In this document: in pieces, positions 36,491 through 44,348 of the stretch
Numbering within the stretch: the stretch's first letter is position 1
Layout: every line of letters starts with the position of its first letter
Assembly (NCBI RefSeq): GCF_017565745.1
Contig: NZ_JAGDYM010000004.1
Span: 248,001 to 312,000 of the forward strand
Length of the DNA stretch: 64,000 bases
Source of the DNA: Leucobacter weissii
GTDB taxonomy: Bacteria > Actinomycetota > Actinomycetes > Actinomycetales > Microbacteriaceae
Direction: 5' to 3'
The notes under the pieces: generated by a model
Databases searched by the model: none
What the model was told of the DNA's origin: nothing
What the model saw: only the letters and a program-made list of their open reading frames with translations
Made by a program: the position numbers and the translations under genes

Positions 36491-37469
36491 TGAACGACAG
36501 CTCCTTCTTATTGCCCAGCACGCCCTGGGGTCGGAATACCACCAGCAGGATCAACGAGATGCCGATCAGGATCCACGCCAGTTGCTCCGTCTGCTGTGCG
36601 CTCAACACCGAGGACGGGATGAACTCGCCGGCCAGGCTCGTCAGGACCAGTCGAACGGTGAAGAAGAGGATGCTGCCCAGCAGCGGGCCGAAGATGGTGG
36701 CCGCGCCGCCGAGCAGCATGATCATCCAGAGGTTGAAGGTCATGGGCCGGCCCATCGAGTCGGGTTGCATCGCGGCGGGCAGCGCCATCACGATCCCGCC
36801 GAAGGCGCCCATGACCCCGCCCAGGATCAGCGCTTGCATCTTGTAGGCGTAGGAGCTCTTGCCCAGACTCCGCACCGCGTCCTCGTCCTCGCGGATCCCT
36901 TTGAGCACCCGTCCCCACGGGCTGCGCATGAGCGCCCAGGTGATCAGCAGGAAGACGAGGACGAGCCCCCAGGCCACGATGCGGGTCCACCAATCGTCCA
37001 CGCCGGTGTTGGCATAGCTGAGACCGAAGATCGTGGTCCGCCCCTCCGGCAGTGGCGAGAGCTCGGTGAAGACGGGACGGTACCTCTGGCCGGGGATGCC
37101 GCTCGGCCCGCCGGTGATGTCCTGCAGTACCGCGAGCTTCACGACCATGCGGATCACCTCGGCCGCGGCGATCGTGACGATCGCGAGGTAGTCGCCGCGG
37201 AGCTTCAGGGTGGGGATGCCGAGAATGAGCGCGAAGATGATCGCCGCCGCGATTGCGATCCCGAGTGCGGCCCAGAAGCCCGCGCCCAGCACGACCGACA
37301 CCCCGAAGCCGTACGCCCCGACGAGCATGAAGCCAGCCTGCCCCATGTTCATCAGGCCGGTGAATCCGAAGTGTATGTTCAGTCCGATGGCCGCCAGCAC
37401 GAACGCGGCGGTAGTCGGGGCGATCGCGGTCTGCAGGATGCTCTGCAGGAGTCCGAACCAGAAATCCAT
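36483..37469 (-). CDS. livM: Branched-chain amino acid ABC transporter permease LivM
   Basis: A 328-residue permease with about eight to ten membrane segments. LivM hallmarks are FGFTGLMNMGQAGFMLVGAYGFG and, in the cytoplasmic coupling loop, SPWGRVLKGIREDEDAVRSLGKS. It forms the membrane channel with LivH. The ATG at 37469 is ten bases after the livH stop; its own stop overlaps livG. Confidence 0.93.
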
Positions 37470-37478
37470 GATGCGCTC

Positions 37479-38849
37479 CTAGCCGATCCGCTCTTTGCGG
37501 CCGAAGATGCCCTGCGGTCTGACCAGCAGGATGATGATGAGGAGGACCAGCGCCGTCGCGTACTTGAGGTCGCCGGGCAGCCAGATGTTGGTGAGCTCGA
37601 CCATCATGCCGATGATCATCGAGCCGACGAAGGCGCCGAAGGCGGTGCCGAGCCCGCCCAGCGTCACCGCGGCGAAGAACATCAGCAGCATCGTTCCGCC
37701 GGTGAACCAGTTGAGGCCGTTGAACACCAGGCCGAGGAACACGCCCGCGAGCCCGGCGAGCGCGGCGCCGACGACCCAGACGATGTTGACGACCCGGTCG
37801 ACGTCGATGCCGGATGCCCGGGCGAGTGCCGGATTGTCGCTGATGGCCCGAGTCGCCCGGCCGAAACGGGTGAACATCAGACCGAGCCCGACCGCGGTGA
37901 TGGCGAGCAGCGCGACGCCCATCGCTATGTAGGACTGGACCGTGAGGGTGACCCCCAGCACCGTCCAGGTGGCGGGAGTCTCCCGGTCGATCCGGATCAC
38001 GCCGGAGCCCCAGAAGAACTGGAAGACGTACTGCAGGGTGATCGACAGGCCGATCGACACGATCATCAGCTGCATGAGGCTGAGCCCTCTCCTGCGGAGG
38101 GGCTTCCACAGCACCTTGTCCTGCGCCCAGCCGAAGGCCGCCGCGACCACGACGGCCAGCAGGCCGGCCAGCCAGAGGTTGCCGACCCAGCCCATGAAGC
38201 TGGCGGCGAGCAGCCCGCCGAGTGTGACCATCTCCCCTTGGGAGAAATTGCTGAGGCCGGTGGTGCCGAACACCAGCGAGAGGCCGAGGGACGCGAGTGC
38301 GATCAGCAGACCCATCCGCAGCCCCGATGCGAACTGCTGCCAGAATCGCGGCCAACTGAAGCTGTTGCCGGCGGAGGCGGCCTGATCGTCGCCCTCATTG
38401 GCCGCGGGCGTCTCCGGGCCGCCGCCGGCCTCATCGGGATCGTCCGTCAGCGGGAAGAGCCCGCTCGCGACGTTGCCCAGCTCGACGGTCAGCTCCCGGC
38501 TGCCGACGCTCTTCAGATACTGGCCCTCGGGGAGCGTCGCCTCGTCCACCGCCACCGTATAGGCGCCCGCCTCGGTCACCGCGAAGGACCAGCGCCCGTC
38601 CGAGCCGGTCTCGGTGGTCTGCTGTTCGGCCCCGCCGGTCAGGGTCAGGCCGATGCCCGACGCGGGATCCCCGTCGCTCGTCTTGATGATGCCCTGCAGG
38701 CAGCCGGTGCTCGCGTCCGAACTGCATTCCGCCGCGTGGGCCGGCGAGACGGCGAACAGCCCGCTGCACACGGCGACGAGCAATGCGAAGAGCAAAGCGA
38801 GACCGATTGGACGCCTGGCGCTCACCGTTATCTCCGTTTTCCGGGTCAC
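37479..38849 (-). CDS. livH: LivH-type permease with an exported N-terminal Ig/CNA-B-like domain
   Basis: A 456-residue fusion. Residues 1-40 form a signal-peptide-like segment (RPIGLALLFALLVAVCSGLFA, cleavage near AHA). Residues about 42-130 resemble a CNA-B or carboxypeptidase-regulatory-like beta sandwich (GCLQGIIKTSDGDPASGIGLTLTGG, WSFAVTEAGAYTVAVDEATLP). An acidic, Pro/Ala-rich linker (about 131-165) leads to a complete LivH permease (about 168-456: LGLSLVFGTTGLSNFSQGEMVTLGG, NPALARASGIDVDRV, LLVRPQGIFG). LivH is normally about 290 residues without such a domain. GTG at 38849 is chosen because GGAGG lies four bases upstream. It is first in livHMGF. The extra domain would face outward and might dock the substrate-binding protein or the cell wall. 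Confidence 0.9.
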   Translation of the reverse strand: MTRKTEITVSARRPIGLALLFALLVAVCSGLFAVSPAHAAECSSDASTGCLQGIIKTSDGDPASGIGLTLTGGAEQQTTETGSDGRWSFAVTEAGAYTVAVDEATLPEGQYLKSVGSRELTVELGNVASGLFPLTDDPDEAGGGPETPAANEGDDQAASAGNSFSWPRFWQQFASGLRMGLLIALASLGLSLVFGTTGLSNFSQGEMVTLGGLLAASFMGWVGNLWLAGLLAVVVAAAFGWAQDKVLWKPLRRRGLSLMQLMIVSIGLSITLQYVFQFFWGSGVIRIDRETPATWTVLGVTLTVQSYIAMGVALLAITAVGLGLMFTRFGRATRAISDNPALARASGIDVDRVVNIVWVVGAALAGLAGVFLGLVFNGLNWFTGGTMLLMFFAAVTLGGLGTAFGAFVGSMIIGMMVELTNIWLPGDLKYATALVLLIIILLVRPQGIFGRKERIG

Positions 38850-39037
38850 GGTACCTCCGAGGTGGGTCGCGCGTCCGGCTACTCTGCGTGAACGCTGTGA
38901 ACGTTTGAATCGTAGCGGAGTCCGGGCGCGTCGAAGGCGGAAACTCACGATTTCGGTGGACGTTCGTAACCAAACGGGAACATTCGTGGTGGGATCTCCA
39001 CAGACCGGAAGCGAGGCTCGGGGCGGCCCTTCCGGGA

Positions 39038-39043
39038 TACGAT
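39038..39043 (+). promoter_or_regulatory. -10 box of probable leaderless promoter for ftsY
   Basis: TACGAT, six bases (TGAGGC), then the ATG at 39050; no ribosome binding site. The same divergent gap (38850-39049) must serve livH. Confidence 0.5.
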
Positions 39044-39049
39044 TGAGGC

Positions 39050-39940
39050 ATGGCAGAGCGATCCTGGTCCCTCGCGAACGTGTTCCGCGGCGTGTTCGGC
39101 AACGGCGGCGACCGGGAGGAAGCGCTCGTCGACGACGACACCTGGGATGAACTCGAGATCGCGCTGATCTCGGCCGACTTCGGCCCCGACATCGCCGAGT
39201 CGATCCTCGGCCGCCTGCGCGAGCAGGCGGATCGGCACCGGGTGACCCGCGTCTCGGAGCTGCGGCTGATGCTGCGCGAGGCGCTCGAGGAGCGGCTCGC
39301 CGCCTACGATCCGACGCTCCGGCTCTCCGAGAGCCCGGCGGTGATCCTGGTGGTGGGCGTGAACGGCGTGGGGAAGACCACGACGATCGGCAAGCTGGCG
39401 AACTACCTCGGCTCCCTCGGCAAGCGCGTGGTCCTGGGAGCCGCGGACACCTTCCGCGCCGCGGCGGTGGAGCAGCTGGCGACGTGGGCGGAGCGCGCGC
39501 GCGTCGACATCGTGCGCCCGGAGCAGCAGGGTCAGGATCCCGCCTCCGTCGCCTTCCAGACGGTGGCTCGGGCCTCGAACGAGGGCCACGATATCGCCAT
39601 CATCGATACGGCGGGGCGGCTGCAGACCAAGGGCGGGCTCATGGACGAGCTCTCGAAGGTGCGACGCGTCATCGAGAAGCAGGCGCCCGTCGCCGAGGTG
39701 CTGCTGGTGCTCGACGCCACGACCGGCCAGAACGGGCTGACGCAGGCGGAGGCGTTCATCGAGCACGCGGGGGTGACGGGGCTCGTGCTGACCAAGCTCG
39801 ACGGCTCGGCGAAGGGCGGCTTCGTGCTCGCCGTGCAGGAGAAGACCGGGCTGCCCGTGAAGCTCGTGGGCCAGGGGGAGGGGATCGGCGATCTCACCGG
39901 TTTCACGCCGCACGTCTTCGCCGCCCAGCTGATCGGCTAG
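39050..39940 (+). CDS. ftsY: Signal recognition particle receptor FtsY
   Basis: A 296-residue SRP GTPase: N domain (about 5-85), G domain with Walker A VGVNGVGKTTTIGKLA near 101-116, ALDATTGQNGLTQA, TKLDGSAKGG, and the SRP-GTPase insertion DTFRAAAVEQL. The acidic membrane-targeting A domain of E. coli is missing, leaving only about 25 residues, normal for short actinobacterial FtsY. It docks ribosome-SRP complexes (Ffh is 1.1 kb downstream) at the membrane. Probably leaderless. Its gene is usually next to smc; here it is not. Confidence 0.96.
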   Translation: MAERSWSLANVFRGVFGNGGDREEALVDDDTWDELEIALISADFGPDIAESILGRLREQADRHRVTRVSELRLMLREALEERLAAYDPTLRLSESPAVILVVGVNGVGKTTTIGKLANYLGSLGKRVVLGAADTFRAAAVEQLATWAERARVDIVRPEQQGQDPASVAFQTVARASNEGHDIAIIDTAGRLQTKGGLMDELSKVRRVIEKQAPVAEVLLVLDATTGQNGLTQAEAFIEHAGVTGLVLTKLDGSAKGGFVLAVQEKTGLPVKLVGQGEGIGDLTGFTPHVFAAQLIG

Positions 39941-40086
39941 AGGCCGATAGGCAGCCGCCCGGCGATCGGCCGAGTACCCGATCATCTGATCGCCTCACGC
40001 GAAATTCACGAACGAGAGCGCGAAAGAGGAGTAGACCAGAGGGTGAGGCCCGACGGCCGCCCGAGACGCGCGACCGCCAGAGCGTC

Positions 40087-40111
40087 AACCGCTCGCATCC
40101 GCCGAGCGGTT
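40087..40111 (+). promoter_or_regulatory. Hairpin in the 5' region of the 3-hydroxyacyl-CoA dehydrogenase gene
   Basis: Nine-base-pair stem AACCGCTCG/CGAGCGGTT with a seven-base loop, ending seven bases before the ribosome binding site. It could be an operator or an mRNA structure. Confidence 0.35.
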
Positions 40112-40129
40112 CTCGAGAAAGGCAGGACA

Positions 40130-40978
40130 ATGCAGCATCTCACCGTGCTCGGGACCGGCGTGCTCGGCTCCCAGATCATCTTTCAGTCGGCGTACTCCGG
40201 GAAGGACGTCGTAGCCTACGACCTCTCGGGCGACATCCTCGCGAAGCTCCCCGAGCGCTGGGAGTATCTGAAGGCGGCTTACCGTCGTGACGTGCCCGAT
40301 GCGTCCGAGGAGAAGCTCGACGCCGCCGTCTCCCGCATTCGCGCGACCGCCGACCTCGCCGATGCCGTCTCCGCGGCCGACATCATCATCGAGGCCGTTC
40401 CGGAGCGCCTCGACATCAAGCAGCAGACCTGGGAGAAGGTGGCCGCGGTCGCTCCCGAGCGGACGATCTTCTGCACCAACTCGTCGACGCTGCTGCCGAG
40501 CGATATCGCGCCCTTCACCGGCCGCCCGGCGAGATTCCTGGCGCTGCACTTCGCGAACGAGGTGTGGAAGTTCAACACTGGAGAGGTGATGGGGCACGCG
40601 GGCACCGACCCGGAGGTGTTCGAGGAGGTCGCGGTGTTCGCCGAGCAGATCGGCATGGTTCCCATCCGGGTGAACAAGGAGCAGCCGGGCTATGTACTGA
40701 ACTCGCTGCTCGTGCCGTTCCTCAACGCGGCGGCGGCGCTGTTCGTCAAGGGCGTCGCGTCTCCGGAGGACATCGACAAGACGTGGACCATCGCCACCGG
40801 AGCCCCGGTGGGTCCGTTCCGGATCTACGACGTGGTCGGGATGATGACCCCGTACAACCTGAGCAAGGACAGCGCGGATCCGACGATGCGCGAGTTCGCC
40901 GAGGTCCTCAAGCGGGACTACATCGACAAGGGCTATCTGGGGAAGGGCGCGGGTCGGGGCTTCTACAGCTACGAGTAG
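40130..40978 (+). CDS. 3-hydroxyacyl-CoA dehydrogenase family protein
   Basis: A 282-residue NAD-dependent dehydrogenase. Rossmann motif GTGVLGSQI near 9-17 with acidic YDLSGD after the second strand (NAD preference), NSSTLLPSDIAPFTGRPARFLALHFANEVW carrying the catalytic serine and histidine, and C-terminal VNKEQPGYVLNSLLVPFLNAA and PVGPFRIYDVVGM for substrate binding. It oxidises 3-hydroxyacyl-CoA (or a related hydroxy acid such as carnitine) to the 3-oxo form; the substrate is not clear. ATG at 40130 follows AAAGGCAGGA. It sits alone between ftsY and ffh, without other beta-oxidation genes, and has a 189-base upstream gap with a hairpin. Confidence 0.88.
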   Translation: MQHLTVLGTGVLGSQIIFQSAYSGKDVVAYDLSGDILAKLPERWEYLKAAYRRDVPDASEEKLDAAVSRIRATADLADAVSAADIIIEAVPERLDIKQQTWEKVAAVAPERTIFCTNSSTLLPSDIAPFTGRPARFLALHFANEVWKFNTGEVMGHAGTDPEVFEEVAVFAEQIGMVPIRVNKEQPGYVLNSLLVPFLNAAAALFVKGVASPEDIDKTWTIATGAPVGPFRIYDVVGMMTPYNLSKDSADPTMREFAEVLKRDYIDKGYLGKGAGRGFYSYE

Positions 40979-41021
40979 CGCGGTCCGCCCCGATTCGCAA
41001 CCGGTCCGGAGCGCGGCCGAG

Positions 41022-41027
41022 TAGAAT
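41022..41027 (+). promoter_or_regulatory. -10 box of probable near-leaderless promoter for ffh
   Basis: TAGAAT, nine bases, then the ATG at 41037; no ribosome binding site. Confidence 0.5.
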
Positions 41028-41036
41028 CGGCTCATC

Positions 41037-42626
41037 ATGGCTACTTTCGGAAACCTGTCCGCCAGGCTCACGGACACCTTCAAGAACCTCCGCGCGAAGG
41101 GCAAGCTCTCGGCGGCCGACGTCGACGGGACCGTGCGGGAGATCCGGCGCGCGCTCCTCGAAGCGGACGTCGCGCTCGAGGTCGTCAAGGAGTTCACGGC
41201 GAAGGTGCGCGAGCGCGCTCTCGGCGACGAGGTCAACCGGGCGCTGAACCCCGCTCAACAGGTCGTGCAGATCGTCAACGAGGAGTTGGTGGGGATCCTC
41301 GGCGGCGAACAGCGGCGTCTGCGCTTCGCCAAGAACCCGCCGACCGTGATCATGCTGGCGGGCCTCCAGGGCGCGGGCAAGACGACACTCGCGGGCAAGC
41401 TCGCCAAATGGCTGCGGGATCAGGGTCACACGCCGCTGCTGGTGGCCTGCGATCTGCAGCGCCCGAACGCGGTCACCCAGTTGAAGGTGGTGGGCGAGCA
41501 GGCGGGGGCCGCGGTCTTCGCCCCGCATCCCGGCAACACCGGCGCCGGGGAAGACGCGACCTCGGGCGATCCCGTGCGGGTGGCGAAGGACGGCATCGCC
41601 GAGGCCCGGGCCAAGCAGCACGACTTCGTGATCGTCGACACCGCGGGCCGGTTGGGCGTCGACGCCGAGCTGATGCGGCAGGCCGGCGACATCCGACGGG
41701 CGATCGATCCGGACGAGGTGCTCTTCGTCATCGACGCGATGATCGGTCAGGACGCGGTGGCGACCGCCCGGGCCTTCCAGGAGAGCGTCGACTTCACGGG
41801 CGTGGTGCTCACCAAGCTCGACGGCGACGCGCGCGGCGGCGCCGCGCTCTCGATCCGCAGCCTCACGGGGCGCCCGATCCTCTTCGCCTCCACCGGGGAG
41901 GGGCTCGGCGACTTCGAGCCCTTCCACCCGGATCGCATGGCGAGCCGGATCCTCGACCTCGGCGACATCCTCACCCTGATCGAGCAGGCCCAGCACGCCT
42001 TCGACGAGGAGGAGGCCCGCAAGGCCGCGGAGAAGCTGGCGAGCGATCAGTTCACGCTCGACGACTTCCTGAAGCAGATGCAGCAGCTGCGCGGCGCCGG
42101 TTCCATCAAGAAGATGATGGGCATGCTGCCGGGCATGGGCAAGATGAAGGATCAGCTCGAGAACTTCGACGAGCGCGAGATCGTGCACACCGAGGCGATC
42201 ATCCAGTCGATGACCCCGGCGGAGCGGGGCAACCCGAAGATCCTGAACGGCTCCCGCAGACTCCGCATCGCCAAGGGATCCGGCATGACGGTCACCGACG
42301 TGAACTCGCTCGTCAGCCGATTCGAACAGGCCGCGAAGATGATGAAGACGGTCGCCCGCGGCGGTGTGCCGCAGATCCCGGGCATGGGGCCGGTTCCCGG
42401 CATGGGCGGGGGAGGAGCCGGCCGCAAACGGCAGCAGCCGAAGGGCAAGGGCAAGGGGGCGAAGCGCTCGGGCAACCCGGCCAAGCGCGCCGCCGAGAGC
42501 TCGGGACGGGCGGCCGCCCCGGTCGCGGACGGTTCCGGCTTCGGCCTCGGCCGCGGCGAGGCGCCTCAGCCGAGCGAGACCGACCTCGCGCAGCTGCAGA
42601 ACATGCTCGGCAAGGGCCTGCGCTGA
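41037..42626 (+). CDS. ffh: Signal recognition particle protein Ffh
   Basis: A 529-residue SRP54 GTPase: N domain (1-90), G domain with Walker A LAGLQGAGKTTLAGKLAKWL, DTAGRLGVDAELM, TKLDGDARGGAALS and the insertion box, then the methionine-rich M domain (about 300-430, KKMMGMLPGMGKMKDQL) that binds signal sequences and 4.5S RNA. The C-terminal 95 residues are a Gly/Lys/Arg-rich extension (GGGGAGRKRQQPKGKGKGAKR) common in actinobacteria. It targets nascent membrane and secreted proteins to FtsY. The next gene starts 10 bases after the stop. Confidence 0.97.
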   Translation: MATFGNLSARLTDTFKNLRAKGKLSAADVDGTVREIRRALLEADVALEVVKEFTAKVRERALGDEVNRALNPAQQVVQIVNEELVGILGGEQRRLRFAKNPPTVIMLAGLQGAGKTTLAGKLAKWLRDQGHTPLLVACDLQRPNAVTQLKVVGEQAGAAVFAPHPGNTGAGEDATSGDPVRVAKDGIAEARAKQHDFVIVDTAGRLGVDAELMRQAGDIRRAIDPDEVLFVIDAMIGQDAVATARAFQESVDFTGVVLTKLDGDARGGAALSIRSLTGRPILFASTGEGLGDFEPFHPDRMASRILDLGDILTLIEQAQHAFDEEEARKAAEKLASDQFTLDDFLKQMQQLRGAGSIKKMMGMLPGMGKMKDQLENFDEREIVHTEAIIQSMTPAERGNPKILNGSRRLRIAKGSGMTVTDVNSLVSRFEQAAKMMKTVARGGVPQIPGMGPVPGMGGGGAGRKRQQPKGKGKGAKRSGNPAKRAAESSGRAAAPVADGSGFGLGRGEAPQPSETDLAQLQNMLGKGLR

Positions 42627-42635
42627 TGGGGAGCG

Positions 42636-43670
42636 GTGCCGGCGAGGAGCGGTGCTGACGGGGTCGGGCCGGCGGAGCTGAGCGCCGTGGGCGGGTTGCG
42701 GGAGCGGGCCGAGCGCCTGCAGGTGCCGCTGTACCTCCTGGCACTGGCGTTCGGCGCGCTGCTCGGACTCGTCCTGCCGGGCGTCGCCCGTGCCGCCGAG
42801 GCGGCGGTCACCCCGATCCTCGCGCTGCTGCTCTACGCGACCTTCCTCGGAGTGCCGTTCGCGAGGATCGGCCGGGCGTTCCGCGACGTGCGCTTCCTCG
42901 CCACGGTACTGGTCGTGAACTTCCTCGTGGTCCCGGCCGTCGTGTGGCTGCTGTCCCGACCGATCAGTCACGATCGAGCGCTGCTGATCGCCGTGCTCTT
43001 CGTCCTGCTCACACCCTGCATCGACTATGTCATCGCCTTCACGGGGCTGGCCGGCGGCGCCCGGGACCGGCTGCTCGCGGCGGCGCCGCTCCTCATGCTC
43101 GTGCAGGTGGCCGGCCTGCCGCTGTACCTCCGGCTGTTCGCAGGGGCCGAGTTCGCCGCGGCCGTCGACCTCGCGCCGTTCGCGGAGGCGTTCCTGCTGC
43201 TGATCCTCCTGCCGTTCGCCGCCGCATGGGCCACGCAGTTCGCGGCCGCGAGACGGCGCTCCGCCCGGGTGCTGAGCGAGATCGTCGCCGGCGCGATGGT
43301 GCCGCTCATGATGCTCACCCTGGCGGTGGTCGTCGCCTCGCAGGTCGGCGGGCTCTCCGGTGCGCTCGGGCACCTGCTCCCGCTGCTGCCGCTCTACGTC
43401 CTCTTCGCCGTCGTCATGGTGCCCATCGGCGCGTTCGCCGGCCGGCTCGCCGGCCTGGACGTGCCGGGCCGCCGAGCCGTCGTCTTCAGCGGGGCGACCC
43501 GCAACTCCCTGGTCGTGCTGCCGCTCGTGCTCGCGCTGCCTGACGGATTCGAGTCGGCGCCGCTCGCGGTGGTGCTGCAGACGTTCGTGGAACTCATCGC
43601 GATGGTGGTCTTCGTGCGCGTGATCCCGCGAGTGATCCCGGCTCCGCGGGCACCGTCCGTATCGCACTGA
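42636..43670 (+). CDS. Bile acid:sodium symporter/arsenite-efflux family membrane protein
   Basis: A membrane protein of about 344 residues with ten hydrophobic segments. The BASS superfamily pattern is seen in LLLYATFLGVPFARI, VLLTPCIDYVIAFTGLAGG (the cysteine that is the thiol ligand in Acr3-type arsenite carriers is at an equivalent place) and VVFSGATRNSLVVLPLVLALP. Members export arsenite or import organic anions with sodium; there is no ars operon nearby, so the substrate is open. The start may be GTG at 42636 (just after ffh) or GTG at 42687, which has GGAG upstream. Convergent with tetR by 10 bases. Confidence 0.82.
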   Translation: MPARSGADGVGPAELSAVGGLRERAERLQVPLYLLALAFGALLGLVLPGVARAAEAAVTPILALLLYATFLGVPFARIGRAFRDVRFLATVLVVNFLVVPAVVWLLSRPISHDRALLIAVLFVLLTPCIDYVIAFTGLAGGARDRLLAAAPLLMLVQVAGLPLYLRLFAGAEFAAAVDLAPFAEAFLLLILLPFAAAWATQFAAARRRSARVLSEIVAGAMVPLMMLTLAVVVASQVGGLSGALGHLLPLLPLYVLFAVVMVPIGAFAGRLAGLDVPGRRAVVFSGATRNSLVVLPLVLALPDGFESAPLAVVLQTFVELIAMVVFVRVIPRVIPAPRAPSVSH

Positions 43671-43680
43671 CGCTCGTGCT

Positions 43681-44247
43681 TCAGCGCCGCTCGATCGCGC
43701 GGTCGACGAGCGCGATGAGATCGTGCTGCAGTCGCTGCCGTACGCGCTCCGGATGCTCGGTCGCCCACAGCGGAGCGCCGCCGAAGCCGTCGGCTGCGGC
43801 GAGGACCAGCACGCGGACCGGCTCCGGCACGCCATCGCGTTCGAGATCCTCGGACCAGCGCAGATCGTCCTGGCGCGCCAGCTCGAGCACGGAGGGAACC
43901 GTGAGCAGCTGGGTGATGAGGGCGAACCGCTCGCGCAGCTCCTCCGCGTCCTGCGGCACCAGGCTGGCTCGGATGTATGCGCGGACGAGGCGGCCGGGGC
44001 CGGTGTCGTCGTGCGCGAGCTGCGCCTCGACCTCGGCGCGGAACGCGTCGAACTGCTCCTGGGCGAGTGCCGAGAGCAGCTGATCCTTCGAAGCGAAGTG
44101 GTAGACGACGCCGCCCTTCGAGAGGCCGGCCTCGTCGGCGATCAGATCCAGCGGTGCGGCGGCTCCGTGCTGTCGGATCACCCGGGCTGCGGCGGAGAGC
44201 GCCAGGCGGCGCGTCTCGTCGGCGGTCCTGCCGCTGGTGCGTCCCAT
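43681..44247 (-). CDS. TetR-family transcriptional regulator of the adjacent MFS gene
   Basis: A 188-residue regulator with helix-turn-helix at residues 10-57 (LALSAAARVIRQHGAAAPLDLIADEAGLSKGGVVYHFASKDQLL, cited in part) and an all-alpha effector domain. The ATG at 44247 is preceded by GGGAGG on the minus strand; an ATG at 44286 is in frame but lacks one. It is divergent from the MFS exporter gene. The palindrome ACTGAACGTCCAGT between them (44330-44343) is the probable operator. Confidence 0.88.
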   Translation of the reverse strand: MGRTSGRTADETRRLALSAAARVIRQHGAAAPLDLIADEAGLSKGGVVYHFASKDQLLSALAQEQFDAFRAEVEAQLAHDDTGPGRLVRAYIRASLVPQDAEELRERFALITQLLTVPSVLELARQDDLRWSEDLERDGVPEPVRVLVLAAADGFGGAPLWATEHPERVRQRLQHDLIALVDRAIERR

Positions 44248-44329
44248 GCGAACCTCCCGGTCGGGGTCATCCTGCGACCCCATCATGCCAAAGCCATCGG
44301 CTGAATCCGCCGATTCCCAGAGAAACTGA

Positions 44330-44348
44330 ACTGAACGTCCAGTATAGT
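44330..44348 (+). promoter_or_regulatory. Operator and -10 box in the tetR/MFS divergent region
   Basis: ACTGAACGTCCAGT (44330-44343) is a near-perfect 14-base palindrome (two mismatched centre positions). TATAGT (44343-44348) overlaps its end and lies immediately before the ATG at 44349 and six bases before a GTG at 44355, so MFS mRNA is probably leaderless and repressed by TetR. Confidence 0.55.
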
